NCBI GenBank assembly: GCA_010015655.1 | Contig: ML976670.1 | Location: forward strand, 998,744-1,062,743 | DNA: 64,000 bases | DNA from: Bimuria novae-zelandiae CBS 107.79 | Taxonomy: Eukaryota; Ascomycota; Dothideomycetes; Pleosporales; Didymosphaeriaceae | Direction of reading: 5' to 3' | Part shown: piece after piece, positions 50,180-62,079 of the stretch | Layout of the letters: each line of letters begins with the position of its first letter | How positions within the stretch are numbered: position 1 is the stretch's first letter | Program-made: the position numbers and the translations under genes | The notes under the pieces: generated by a model | Databases searched by the model: none | Seen by the model: the letters and a program-made list of their open reading frames with translations, nothing else | Told to the model about the DNA's origin: nothing

Positions 50180-50212
<33 letters not shown>

Positions 50213-50660
50213 TCCCAACGTCGCTACCTGTTCCATAATATGGTACCGACCGCTGATAGCTGGGGTCCATCTTCTAAGTATCCATCGTTCACTCATACTC
50301 ATTTCGTGTAATCAAGCACTTCGCATTCGCGAGCGCGTTATAGGCAGCGTGCCAACAGGCTTTTGGACCCGCATCTTTCGGGTCACTCATACTCACGTGG
50401 CGGCACTTCCATGGTTCAGAGAACGGTTTTCAAACGATACGGATCGCTGTCTGAGGTTGCATCCATGGATCAGATAACGGTGTTTAAAACGATACGGATT
50501 CCTGCCTAAATTTGCACCTGTGGTTCATAGAACGGTTTTTCTCGCAACAGGACATTTGCCTAAATTGATACTTTGGTTCACAACACATTGATAATATGAA
50601 AATTTGCAATAACTTTATGGAGTAACTAAATGGACGATGTCAACACAATCTGGGACTGCC
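49679..50660. other. Intergenic with a 26-nt T run
   Basis: No domain-bearing gene. Minus-strand open frames at 49,769-50,170 and 50,127-50,270 have Ser/Thr/His-rich, non-conserved translations; one contains a lysine run from the homopolymer. A poly-T of about 26 occurs at 50,180-50,205. Near-repeats of a GGTTCAxAGAACGGTTTT-type phrase occur at about 50,410, 50,465 and 50,522. Confidence 0.5.
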
Positions 50661-53513
50661 TTAGTTAGGTCCGGAGGCACCGAGGAAGGTGTTGAGCTCA
50701 GCCTCAAGCTCTTCGCAGCGCGCCTTGAGCTGGGAAATTTCGGCCAGCAATCGACGCTTGAAAAGGACGTTCTTGTTCGCATCGTGTTTTTCCCGCTTTA
50801 CAGCGATTTGTGCGTCGAGCGAAACAAGTTCCTGTCGTATCTGCGTAGCCCTAGGATTTTCTGCTTCTTCTTCATCCTCCTCCTCCTCCTCTTCTTCTTC
50901 ATCTTCTTCTTCTTCAGGAGCAGGGCCGGCATCCTCTTCATCGCCGCATGGAGCACTGTCACGGACTTCATCTTGCGACGGTAGGCTTGGCTTGTCGTCT
51001 CCATCCTCGAAAAGATCATCAATGCCGTCGTCTTCTTCAATCGAGGTGGTTTGTTCCTCGTGCTCGGTTGAGACTTCCGTGGCAGGTTGTTGATCTTGTT
51101 GATCTTTTTCAAAATTATCTTCTCCAAAGAGTTCGTCGAACAGCGCTGCCTCTCCTGCGATCTTCTTTTGCCGCTCTGCAGCTTCGCGCTCTTCTTCCTC
51201 GCGATTCCGCTTTACAGCCTCCTCTGCGGCAACTTTCTCAGCGGCAGCTTTCTGGCGTTCCGCTTTCCGAGCGGTTTGTTCCTCCCGCTCCTTCTCCGCC
51301 TCTCTCTGCCGCTTCGCTTCTGCTATCTCGCGTTCCTTCTGGGCTTTTGCCTCCTCCTCCTCCTCCTCCTCCTCCTGCTTCTTCTTTATCGCCGCTGCTT
51401 CGTTTTCCGCTTGCTTCTGTACTGCCCTCGCCAACTTCTTCGCCTCGTTTTCCCTGTCCTGCGCAGCTCGCTTCTTCCTGTTCTTTTCTGATTCATCTGA
51501 CCTATCTCGCGCCTCGGCTTGCGCTTGGGCGGTTCTAGATGAAATGTACGCTATGCGGGCAGAGGAATGCTTGAAGTCGCCGCGACCCATTGCCGCTTTC
51601 AGCTCATCTGAAAGCTCATTTATCGTCGTCCGTGCCACAATCTTCTTTTCTTCTTCGCACTTCTTAATGAATTCCTCCCTCTGTTTGATGTCCTCCGGGT
51701 GTTTAAATGCAGGAGTCTTTGGTGGGGGAGGAGGTGTCCCTTTAGGGAAAGTGGCACCTTCGTTCTGCGGGAAGTTGACGGAATCGACGGGCTTGGTGTA
51801 GGACTCGGTGCGAGGAGCCTTTTGCGGTGGTGACGGCGATTGGGAAGTGAGGGCGCTGCGCTTGACGGCTGGGTTCATCCCGTCTGAACGCCTGAGGACA
51901 GTGGCTTCTTGTGGCTCCTCATCGTCTTCGATCGTGATGGGAGAGTCAGCACTCCCCTGGGGCGCAACGACCTCACTACCAGTATGAGCGACATTCTGGG
52001 TTAGGATGACTGGCTGTTGCGCGGTCCGCGGTCTATCAAAAGCGGTCTTTATGGCTACCTTCTCATGCTGGAATTGCATTGTTTGGGCTCCAGGAGAGGC
52101 GCTTGACCCTGCTGCATGAGGCTGTGCCGAGGGTGTCGCTGAAGCCGAAATAGCCGGAGAGGGTTCGACCGTGGAAGTGCCAGCAGGTCGTGAATGTGGC
52201 CCAAGATTGATGCCGAGCTGCGATAGCAACATATTCTGCGTATCGTCGTGCTCATACTGCAGAGCCGGGTTCTGCCGCCACTTTAAGAACATCAGTTGCT
52301 CATTATGCTGGATCTGGGCTGACATCTGCTTGAACTTCAGGGCGGCGTCTGATCCCTTAATCGCGACATTCTCAGCATATACCAGCAAGTACTGGTATTC
52401 GACGTATGCGAGGTAACGCTCCTTTGGGCGGAGATGACGAGCCAGCAGTACCTCGTATGGCAGGAGGACTGATCGAACGGTGTTTGATGGCAAAAACCTG
52501 TCCGCTGGTATGCCTGGAACAAAGCCGAAGGGCTTCGCAAGCTGCTCATGAGCAGTCTTATACCACCAGTCTTTGGACGATAGGTTTGACTGAGCGGACT
52601 GGGTAGCCGATGGCGCCTGTTGACGAGTGGCTGCAGATTGTTGCACGGGTCGCGCAACGGCGGCGTTGCCGGTGGAGAGTCAGCTCGATACAGCCGTCGA
52701 CTGAAGCAAAGGTGTGCCAGAAAACGGATTCACGGGAGCTCTACGCTGCGGTGCATTGGCGCCCTGAAAACCGTATGAAGGAGGCGGTGGATAATAGCCA
52801 TTCATGGAACCACCAGCGGCAGAACGTCCAGCATCGCTGCGCAGTTGGCCTTGCATTGGGCCATTCGGGTTCCGTGGGAGTTGACCTTGTACTCCATAGG
52901 GGCTAACGTACGTTGGCTGCTGCGGTGTAGGAACTGGGGCATGGGCATAATCTCGAGAAGATTGAGGAACACCTGAGGTGCGCGGCGAATGAGGATTACG
53001 ATCTCCAAGGCTAGCTGCGTTTACTGACGGAGTGTTCACTCTACCCATATTGTTGTGGGCGTACTGAGCAACGGGTCGAACACCGGATGCATTCATCATA
53101 GACTGCACCATCGAGGGAGGAATAGGAGGAGCGGTAGCTGTGCGATGTATTCCCGCAGATGAATTCGCAGTGGCAAGAGCAGTTGATTGAGGGAATCGCG
53201 CGAAGGAAGCAGCCGCCGAGTGTGCAGTCGAGCCGTGAGGGACAGGCAATTGCTGCCAGCCCAGATTGCCAACTGGCATGCCGTTTTCGAAAGAGTTGGT
53301 ATAGGCGTTCGCGGCCGATACATTATTAGCAGCCCGATTCTGGCCGGCCAAGAAGGTGTTGTTCGGATGCTGAGTGGGGTGTTGGCTCTCGATACGGTGC
53401 TGGACCACAGGAGTATAAGTCCCGTTTTTGTTTCGGATACGCTTGTGAATGTTCTCCGAGACCTCTTCGCCAATGCGCTTGGACAGAAGCTCTTGAGGAA
53501 CTGAAGAATCCAT
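50661..53513 (-). CDS. Large low-complexity/coiled-coil protein, unrecognised; in-frame TGA after codon 277
   Basis: No family recognised. One continuous minus-strand frame from ATG 53,513 (MDSSVPQELLSKRIGEEVSE) to 50,661, about 950 codons, interrupted only by TGA at 52,680-52,682. The first part is Asn/Pro/Ser/Gln-rich and disordered, ending LLQSTAVSS. The second holds a conserved-looking block (DWWYKTAHEQLAKPFGFVPG, LARHLRPKERYLAYVEYQYL), Ser/Pro-rich linkers, a long charged coiled coil at about 620-790, acidic stretches (poly-Glu encoded by CTC/CTT repeats), and a C-terminal leucine-rich coil (VLFKRRLLAEISQLKARCEE). It may be a nuclear scaffold, which is inference. The TGA context is AGC-TGA-CTC; CGA to TGA is the simplest origin. 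A 65-bp GT-AG intron (GTATCG...CTGCAG) removing the stop is possible but would alter frame. It could instead be two genes; the shared frame argues against that. Confidence 0.6.
50870..50935. repeat. CTC/CTT trinucleotide repeat (poly-Glu coding)
   Basis: Imperfect CTC/CTT tract coding poly-Glu on the minus strand within the large coiled-coil gene; a shorter one is at 51,350-51,376. Likely length-variable between strains. Confidence 0.8.
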
Positions 53514-54624
53514 TGCTTCGTTGGAGATGAAGAAATGTATTGGATTGTGCGATTGTATAGAGAGAAAACAGGGGTGCCGGTACGAAAGGTGACAATCGGC
53601 GAAGATTGGGTGGTAATCGTGGTTACTTGCGGATCTCAGACGTGTTGAATGAGGTTGTGTGTCTCGTGGAAGTGTCTGGGTACGCAGTGGAGGGAGCAGG
53701 AGATATATAGCAGGTAGCTCGAGGCGCTCCAGTGCCAAGCCGCAGCGGTCGCCAAATGACGCGCACGTGGTCGCGGCGCGTTTTGGTGGTGACCGTGAAA
53801 GGTGGTATTGTGCCGTCGGGTTGAACGCCCGCTTAGCTTGGGCCATTCACCTCGAAATCCGGAAGTGCACTCCGCTACGCATGCCCAAGTATCATTGAAT
53901 GCAAAATACAGTCACTCATGAAAAATTAAGCTCATATATAGCTCAATAAAGCGCGGTATTCATTTTGTATACGACTGGTGAAACCGGCTCCTTTTTATTG
54001 GAGAATTTCTTAAGTTTCCAGACTTTGCTTCCCAGGGTCGCGTGAAGCAGCCTCTGTACGCGTCACTCCTAGAACAATCAGATTGGACCTAGCAACAAAA
54101 ATTGGTAGCAATTAATATTTCCAGTATCTGTAACAGTAGACCATTTCGCGGCTCTGTGCGGCATCAGATCAGTGACTGCCTATAGTACGTACGTTGCTCA
54201 AGCTTGAGTAAATATGGATACCTAAGACCCAACAGGATCGTCCGTTCTTTGTCAAAGCTCTGGAATCTATTAAGATAGATGGCGTTTATTACATACCTAT
54301 GGTAGCATCAACGAGATTCAAGCAAGGAACTCACACTACATTTGGATTGCAATGGGTATCATGTGTTTGATACTTCATCTGAACATCCTCAAGCTCTGCA
54401 ATGAATTACGATATCTCTGAATCTGAATAACTTAAAACTCCCTCAATTATGTCATAAACTATTTTGCAAAAGCATATGAAACCTAAAGGCTAGGCTGCAA
54501 AGCTAATGCATCAACTGATAAACCGAAAAACTCATGCTAGCCTGAAACGGCCACATCAACTCTAGGGAAAAATCATAGACATGGATGCAAAACAGCGCCG
54601 AGCAAGACCGAAAAGAGCACGAAA
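53514..54624. other. Intergenic, no gene supported
   Basis: Promoter side of the large minus-strand gene (53,514-53,900, GC-rich) and AT-leaning spacer (53,900-54,620) downstream of the next minus-strand gene. The open frame that continues the large gene upstream to 53,846 is not conserved-looking and reads as 5' leader. Confidence 0.5.
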
Positions 54625-55898
54625 TTATACTCGAGAACGGCGAGTAGCCTTCGCCTTGATGACCCGACCGCTCGCTACCTTTTTCTAGCCCTTTTTAACG
54701 ATCTTGCGTGCGCCTTTGGTCGCCTGCGTCTTCTTCATTTTCGCAAGCTGCTTGCCCACTGCGACTGCTCCTCGTTGAAGATCGTCGTACGAGCTTGGAG
54801 AGGGACACCCTTGTCGTCGTACGTGAGCTGGATATTGGGGTACATCTCGGGCGCCTCGACAATGTTTTCGAGCTTTGCCACGACAGTGTTATTCGCGCCC
54901 GTTCGAATGTACTTGACCTTGCGCACGTCGATAATCTTGAGGGCAGAATTCTCCTTGTCGACGGCCATGTAGCGGGTCTGAGAAATTTCGTCCTCCTCCT
55001 TCTCGTCGGTGAAGCTCTTCGGGGTCTTCGGGGCCTCGAAGCCAACCGGCGTGGCCTGGGCGGCGCGATTCGCACGAAGAATCATAGGAGCTTTGACCAT
55101 GGTCGTTACAGATTGTGACGCCTGGTCGTGTGCGCGGGAACGGCTCATGCGAGAGGCGGCCATGGTGTCGTTGAAGGACCGCTTGAGCTTTCCCTTGGCG
55201 AAGGCTCCCTTTTCAGCATCACGGCGAAACTTCTCCTCCTCACGCTTTACCAAGATATCGAACTCGTCACTAGCAGTCTTCTAGCGGCCAGGGGTCTTCT
55301 TGGTGGCAGTCTTCGTCGCTGCCTTGCTGTTGCCCGCCTGGTCATCCAAGGCGTTTGAGCGGGTATTCTTCATCTTCGAAGCCGGATTCGTCTCTGCAGA
55401 GAGCTCAGCATCGCTCGCAGGACGCTTGTGCTTGGTGGACTTCGCGTTCGTCTCGGCTTGATCGGCGGCGATCGCTACGGGGGAATCGACCGAGGGTTTG
55501 CGGACGACGTCAGGCCTCTTAAAAGTATTAGTTGCTCGTCACTCTAATAATTGCAAGGAACATACCTTCTTGTTCAATTCATTGCGCTTAGCAGTACCGG
55601 AAACCTGCGCCGGCTGCTTACCACCAACAGGAGTGGCTGGGCCGTTGATCTCGCCGAGCATATAGTCAACAGAGTTCTGCACATTGTTAGTTGAATGTTG
55701 CCTATCCAAATAAAGTGAACGTACCGTAGCCTCTTTTGATGCGATCTTGCTGACTAGCTTCTTGATCGGCCGCTTAGCCGCAACAATTGGAAGAGTAGAG
55801 ACGCTGGCCGGAGTGGACGACTGCGACGAGACGACACCGGTACGCGAAGGCGTATTGATGTTGCGGAAAGAGACGGGAGAGTTACTACCAGAAGTCAT
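54625..55898 (-). pseudogene. Unrecognised basic, disordered protein gene with two TAG stops and a frameshift
   Basis: No family recognised; a Lys/Ser/Thr-rich, nuclear-type composition. Exons (minus) 55,898-55,725, 55,676-55,566, then 55,517 onward; both introns are 48 bp, GT-AG, with CTAAC/ACTAAT branch sites, and join in frame (KEAT to NSVDYMLGEING; ELNKK to RPDVVRKPS). The frame meets TAG at 55,281-55,283 (KKTPGR*KTASDEFDILVKR), continues open through FRRDAEKGAFAKGKLKRSFN and IQLTYDDKGVPLQARTTIFN, shifts frame near 54,770, and then reads QLAKMKKTQATKGARKIVKK, then G*KKVASGRVIKAKA with TAG at 54,685-54,687 and TAA at 54,625. In both TAGs a Gln (CAG) ancestor is natural. If only the first stop counts, the product is 173 aa. 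The N-terminal half is well supported; a working truncated form cannot be excluded. Confidence 0.65.
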
Positions 55899-57180
55899 TG
55901 TTCAAGTAGGCAAAGATTGAAGTGAAGAAAATGGAGTATGTAATCGTAGTTCGAGGCAAGGTATTCAGAAGGATCGAATATCGGCCAGGCAAGTATAGAC
56001 TGTGTTGGTCGACATTGGATGCTGGGATATTCAAAAAGGTGGGGAGAATTTCGAGACAGGCCGCGATAGGTAAAGGCGCGCGCGGTGACGGTGCCAAAGA
56101 ATTTCGCGCTAGCAAATTTGCGGGTGAATGTAAGCACGAGCGCGTCCTAGAGATGCTCACGTGCTTCCTAACATCAGCGGTACCGTATTTAGACATTAAT
56201 TCACTGTGTAATTATATTAAAGTGCGCTGAAACATTGTGAACGTGTTAAATCCCTTCCCGGTGTGTCCAGCCACCATGGGCAATTTCGTTGGACTTCTAA
56301 ATGTCTCTACCATACTGTAGCCGCTTTCAGCGATAGGAATTCCAACTTGTTTCATTATGGAATTGAGGGAAATTAAATTAGGAATATCTAGAGAACTGGA
56401 GTACTTGAGTGGAGAGCAACCTTGGAACTGTACGTGCCGACTGGAAATTATTGCTGGTGCACATGCAACATTTAGGTACCCCTACCATTGTACAATTGCT
56501 TCTATATGCGCTTTTAATACATCTATATAGAGCTGGCCAGTGGTGCCACCCAAGATACGCGGAAGGATGTTATATGCTATTATTAGTATTTTTCTATTCA
56601 AAGCGACTTCAATGAAATTTACATATGCAGACCTTGTAAGTAAAGTCGAAGAAGTGCTCATTGTATTGATTCAATATGTGATTCCGTGCGGATAGCGCAT
56701 ACGCGAGTCTCCTTTGACCACATAGCTCCGCAACCGAAAGGCTTACGCGTTGCAAGTCCATATTACAACGTCAAAGAACAGATCAATTTCCAATTCCTAC
56801 CCTTTAACTACTCTAAGTAGTGAACTGAAGCTCCAACCCTATACAACTATTAGTTTATCACAATTCTAGGAAACTCTATTAATTGCAGAAATCTCATTAA
56901 TATCAAGACATGTAGGATATTTAAAGTATAATATTTATTTCCATGGTAAAACATTTCCCTCCTAGCTATGTGAAATCCAGTCACCCCTTCCGCTATTTTC
57001 TCTCTCCCCTGCCGGGCCGGTTCCTAAAGAAATCAAAACTAAAAAGCAAAACTAATAAACTTAAATCACCTAGAAAATTTCAAAGACAGAAGAACCACCA
57101 TATGCACGTTGTATAGGAAGCTTAAGTCGTATCATCAACAAGAAATAGGAGATGGCACGAAGATCGCCTTATGCACAAAC
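55899..57180. other. Intergenic, no gene supported
   Basis: Mostly AT-leaning non-coding DNA, with the presumed promoter of the preceding minus-strand gene at 55,900-56,200. Short open frames (for example 56,409-56,615, plus) have no domain signature. Confidence 0.5.
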
Positions 57181-57640
57181 CGCTCCCGAGGCTTGCGATT
57201 CAAACTGTGAGGAGGCTTCTTCAATCACGTAGCTGCCCGCTCGTCTTCCTCTTCGGTCCGCGCCCGCTTGTGGGAGTCCATCTTGCTAAGGGAAACGGCA
57301 CTAATCTTATAATCAGACAATGGTAGTTGCGCGGTCGCGGGAGCAACAAGGGTAGGTTCTGTGAATTTAAAGGAGCCTTATTCTCCTTCTGGGCTTCCTT
57401 CCTGAGGATCCTTTGGGCTCTACGCAGGGCACTTAGAGAGGTGGTTTGTTAAATCTGGTGCAGGCTTCTTCGCAGCGCTCGCTAATGGTTGGACTGCTGC
57501 GACTGCTAGTAGTGTGTCACCCCAAGGTCCAGTGTTATCCATAGAAGCTCGGCTTACAGACGATCCTCAGGCCTCAGTGTTCGCTGTCGGTGCAGGCGCT
57601 TTCTCAGCCTCTGTCAGCCATCACCAACTTTTGGAATCTT
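57181..57640 (-). pseudogene. Decayed gene relic at edge of repeat block
   Basis: Balanced-GC island between AT-rich segments. On the minus strand a short coherent reading EPTLVAPATAQLPLSDYKIS then AVSLSKMDSHKRARTEEEDE ends at TGA about 57,230, with a nuclear-localisation-like KRAR. Upstream frames are broken by stops and shifts. No family recognised; it could be the 3' end of a lost gene. Confidence 0.35.
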
Positions 57641-57721
57641 AAGAAAAGTGGTAAAATTACGAAATTTTTATCCCGTTTATCTCACTTTCACCTAAAATTC
57701 TACTCTTAGCTATCCTCAGGC

Positions 57722-57737
57722 ACCGCACGCGTGCGGT
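57722..57737. repeat. Perfect 16-bp palindrome
   Basis: ACCGCACGCGTGCGGT, self-complementary, at the GC/AT composition border. It could be a regulatory dyad or chance. Confidence 0.5.
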
Positions 57738-58159
57738 AGGTTAATAATAGTAATAGAGACGCCTTAAAGGCCCCTCCTAAGGGCCTCTACAGCGACTCGC
57801 CCCTTAGACCCTAAGTCTGCGCGATAGACTAATATCTAGCACCCCTCTAAGAAGCGCTAATAGACTAATGTCTGCCCTCTTAGACGCCTTTCCTTTAGTA
57901 GAGGCGTGCCTACCCGCCTAGAAGCTACTATAGAGATAGTAGCTAGTGCCCTTAACTCCTACCTTATAGCTACGCGCAAGGCGGCAAAGACCTAAAAAAA
58001 AGTTATAATAGCTATAGCTAAAGCTATTAACTACTATATTACTAATTTTAAGCGCCTAAAGGAGCTAGTAGCTACCTCTACCCTCTATAATCGCCTTATA
58101 TAGATACTAAAAAATTTAGCCACGCTAAGCCTTCGCCCTAATATAGTTATTATCGTTTC

Positions 58160-58425
58160 GGAAATACCTGCTCGACCCACAGAGCCAGCCAGTCATCGTC
58201 AATCCTTCCTTTTCTTGTATTTTCTTGAACGCAAAAAACTTAAATCTTCTAAAAAATTTAAGGGGGGTACTTATAACTCTATAGAAGCCCTTTATCTACT
58301 TTTAGTATATTATTATCCAAAGTTCCTTGTGTGGTGGAGAGAAAAGCGAAAAAAAGGAGACCAGAACAGAAAATACGCGCAGTCTGATGAGAAATACGCC
58401 TTAAGTGGGTCGAGCAGGTATTTCC
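58160..58425. mobile_element. 266-bp MITE with perfect 21-bp inverted repeats
   Basis: Left GGAAATACCTGCTCGACCCA(C) at 58,160-58,180; right perfect reverse complement at 58,405-58,425. The interior is less AT-biased and has fewer stops than the host LINE; a 74-codon open frame (58,215-58,439) shows no known domain. No clear target duplication was found, so the exact edges could extend a few bases. Confidence 0.85.
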
Positions 58426-60272
58426 AGAATCACCGATAGGACTAGCTATAACTTAATAACTACTGCCTATACTATAGACAGCGACAGCAGTCTTGCCGCC
58501 TAGCCTTAAAGGACGTAGGCAAGTATAGCGTCCGCCTCCTATAAAAATAGTAGATACATAACTATAGCTAGTAGTAAGAAATCCACATTTGTAACTAAGT
58601 AGTAAACTATACCTAAATAGGTGGTAGACCCACAGATCCTGCTTATAGTCGCGAACCTGGCTAACTAATTAGGCCAGACCTTTGCCTTTGCTGTATAAAC
58701 AGCTATCTATACTATTATAAGGCTTAATCTTAGCGCTATCCCTACGGCTATAAGGACCCGCACTAGGTGGGCTATTACCCTTACCTCTAATAATATATAA
58801 TAGTAACTTATAGAACAGGAAAAGAAGGAATTAATAATAAGATCTATTAAAACTAATAGCGCTAAGTTGCCTACGCGATAGGTTAATTACGCTATATTTA
58901 GAGTACCTAGTAGCTATCGCTCGCTGCTAGGGGAAGACGTGCCCTACTCCCTCTAGATAATAGTAGAAGAGGCCTATACGCAGATAAAACAACACCCTAT
59001 AAACTATTACCCCTCCTAATATGGCCCTAATTAATTTAGACATACTACCTAAATAGTGTCCTTTAAAAAGCCTATGGTAGCTTTTCGCCTCTTTAGTGCT
59101 AGCGACCTATCCCGCGAGATAAGCAAGAAGCGGGCTATAGAACGCTATAACCCTAATTATTAGGGCTACTATAACGCGGCACGCTGCATACGCGCACCCC
59201 GCTACTATAACTATAAAAAGAAATCTAGTAAGCACGAAGGCCTAATAAAAGATAACTACGCTTATAAGTAATAATGCCCTAACTACTATAGCCTACACAC
59301 TATAAATAACCCTACTTGCTTAGTTAAACCTAGGCAAGTAAATAGTTGCATTATCTAACTAACTTGCCGCGAAATAGCAACACTAAGACGCGCTAAATAA
59401 AAGGCCTTTAACTAGCTATATAACTTATAGCCTTAACCCGAGCTTACTGTCCAGGGCCAAGATACCTCCCCTAGTAGAGAAGATAATACTAGACTAGAGC
59501 AGGAACTAGTAGCCCTAAGCTATTGTCCCCTAAGGGGACCTTAACAATTAACCTTGTACCCCGACACCTCCTTACGATAAGTGGCCCTACGCTTATTAAG
59601 TAGGCCTGTACAATCCTTTACGCTAATTAGCAATAGCCTAAACCTCGCTGCACTCTCTGCTAGAAGCGCAAAATAGGACGATTATATCTAGTTCTTCTTA
59701 TAGGAGGACTAGACTATAGACAAATCTTTAAGTTAATAAGGAATAACCGCCGCAGACTTACCCTACGTAGGGACCCTAATATTAAAGTATGCTAAATAAA
59801 TATTAGTAGAAGTAGCCTAGTATACACAGTTACCTTTAAGATTACTTTTATAGAGGGCATTAATATTATTTATATATAAGAGCCAGCTACCTGGCCAGGC
59901 ACACGCACTTTAAACCACCCTAGCTATAATTTTTACTTACTAGTAGATAGCTAGGATAGCTAGGAGACCTGGGAGGCAGAACGCCCCTAGGTCCTTATTT
60001 TTACCTATAAGGGTAACTAATTAAAAATCACACTACGCACTCTACTTTATAACTAGGATATATAGTAGATTAATGTTAATAGAATCTTAATACTTAATGC
60101 TTACCGGGCGCTATAGACTACGCCTATTTTTAACTATATTACCTACCTTACCCTACCTAACAGGTGCCTTGCTGGGGGCGATCTTAACGCTAAACATAAT
60201 ATGTTTAAGCCTAGAGCCACGACTACACACGGCGGTGCTAAACTAGCCTAATAGGCTATAAATAGTGGCATA

Positions 60273-62079
60273 AGCTAGCGCATATAGTGTCCGAACACAT
60301 AGGGTTTCCGAACACATAGGGTTTCCGAACACCGCGCCACGAAACCGCACTTGCAGAAAACACGCGATATCTTAGCAACGCTGCTTATAATTGCTATTAA
60401 CTACACATAAATTTAAGCGCTGCAGCTGCTGTAGCTATAGTAGTTATTTCTAAGGCGCTTAATACAGTAGCTCTACGTAGTTAGGCTACTAAAGCCTTAG
60501 CTACGCGTATAGCCTCCCTAATACTCTCTACCTCTGCAAAGCGTTAATTCAGGTCTACTCGAACGCGCTTACGCTAACGCTAAGAGGCAGATATCTCTAG
60601 CTACTGCTCAAGTCGTCTTTTCTCTGCTTCTAGGCCTGCAGCTCTAGCATTTGCAGCTGCTAGAGCCTTACCTGCTTTCTGTAGGAGTAGCCGGGTCGTA
60701 CGACCTAAATTCTCGACGCTCTGGACGTTGCGCTGCGCTATATAGAGATCCCGGGGGCCTTGGGGAGTAGAGAAGAAGCTTTAAGGCTGCTGCCAAGGCT
60801 GCTGCTAGTGCGTAGGCGTAGTAGGCCTTCGAGAGAGCTGCGATGAGCTGAGCACGTGATTAATGTTAAATAGGCAGATGCTAGTAGCCTGCTAGCCTGC
60901 TTAAATTACACGCTCTATAAAGCTTTCCTCCCTAGCTTAATAGTAGTAGGTAATAAAGCGCTCCTTCTTAATAGGTGCGGCGTCGTTAAGCAATGTAAGC
61001 TCCTGGATCTAGCGTCTGTAACTAGACTTAATAACGGAAAAAAGGGCTAGATCTAGAGGCTGCAGGGCGTGCGAGGTATGCGCAGGTAGGTATAAGAGCT
61101 TGATTTAATGTTGCTTGTAGAGCCAGAGGAAGTCTATATCAATATGGCTGCCGTAGCCGTCAAGGATAAGGAGGCGGTACTGGCCATTATCTACAGCCGT
61201 CTCAGGTATGAATATACGCTGTAGCCACTCAACACCTATTGCTTTCGATGTCTATCTATTCTCAGAGGTTGTATAGAGCCAGCTAGGCACGGATTTGGCT
61301 GGGAACCAAGTAGTCTGTAGGGTCTGGCCTTTGAAGATGACTGCGCAGCGTAGTTTCCGCCCTGTCGCCGATACGCACTCGATTATAGAGACTTACTCGC
61401 AATTCTCTAGAGACCAAATGTAAGCCTTCTTTTTCTGACTACTAGAGAGTACTCGGGTGTTTGTACATACTCCTAGAGCCACGCCAGTCTTATCCATATT
61501 GTAGGTATTCTCCGTCTGTATGTTGAGCCGCCGTCTGGTCTGCTTATAGAGCTCTAGGAACGCGCGCACCTGCTCTGGAGTTGTTACATTAGCTCTCTAA
61601 GCCTTAAGCTTTCTACTAATAACTAATGCGACGCGTGGCTATCGCTTAATAAAGTATAAGAGCTAGAGTTTACTAACAGGCTAACTATTACTATTTATAC
61701 GTAGGATTTAATTAGCCATTTCTTAAGCGCAAGCGTGTAAGGGAGGGCAGGCGCGTGCGTCTTCTTTAAGGATTTAGTCTACTAGGAAGTCCTCTTATAG
61801 AGGAGTTAGCTACTACTAATGCTAATAGCTAAGCGCGCTGTTTGTTGCGCCACGTAGTTAACTATATAGTATTAATAAAGAAATACTATACGCCTTCGCA
61901 GCTGCGCGCTAGCTAGTATAAAGACCTATAGCAAGATTATTAATAGCTAATTGTATAGCGACCTTACGGGCGTCCATATTAATAAGCGTTGTGTAGAGAA
62001 ATCGCGTGTTTTCTGCAGGTGTGGTGTTGTGGCGCGGTGTTCGGAAACCCTATGTGTTCGGACACTATATGCGCTAGCT
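60273..62079 (-). mobile_element. pogo-like DNA transposon D with lightly mutated transposase
   Basis: 1,807 bp, long inverted repeats starting AGCTAGCGCATATAGTGTCC (60,273 and 62,079), then a repeated GAACACATAGGGTTTCC block; TA at 60,271-60,272 and 62,080-62,081. An inner TA pair would give 60,287-62,065 instead. The minus-strand DDE_1-type transposase reads NTYNMDKTGVALGV (about 61,490), CAVIFKGQTLQTTWFPAKS, YRLLILDGYGSHIDIDFLWL (about 61,145-61,190), and LPAHTSHALQPLDLALFSVI, keeping the catalytic Asp residues, with only a few stops (NCE*VS, ENR*TS, QH*IKL). It is younger or less RIP-hit than the others. It splits the LINE endonuclease. Confidence 0.88.

Noticed and set aside
49818..50270. 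150-codon minus-strand frame with a lysine run
   Set aside because: The lysines come from a T homopolymer and the remainder is Ser/Thr/His-rich without conserved features.
52680..53846. Start of the large gene at 53,846
   Set aside because: Residues before MDSSVPQELL are non-conserved-looking and rich in promoter-type sequence; the Met at 53,513 begins the coherent protein.
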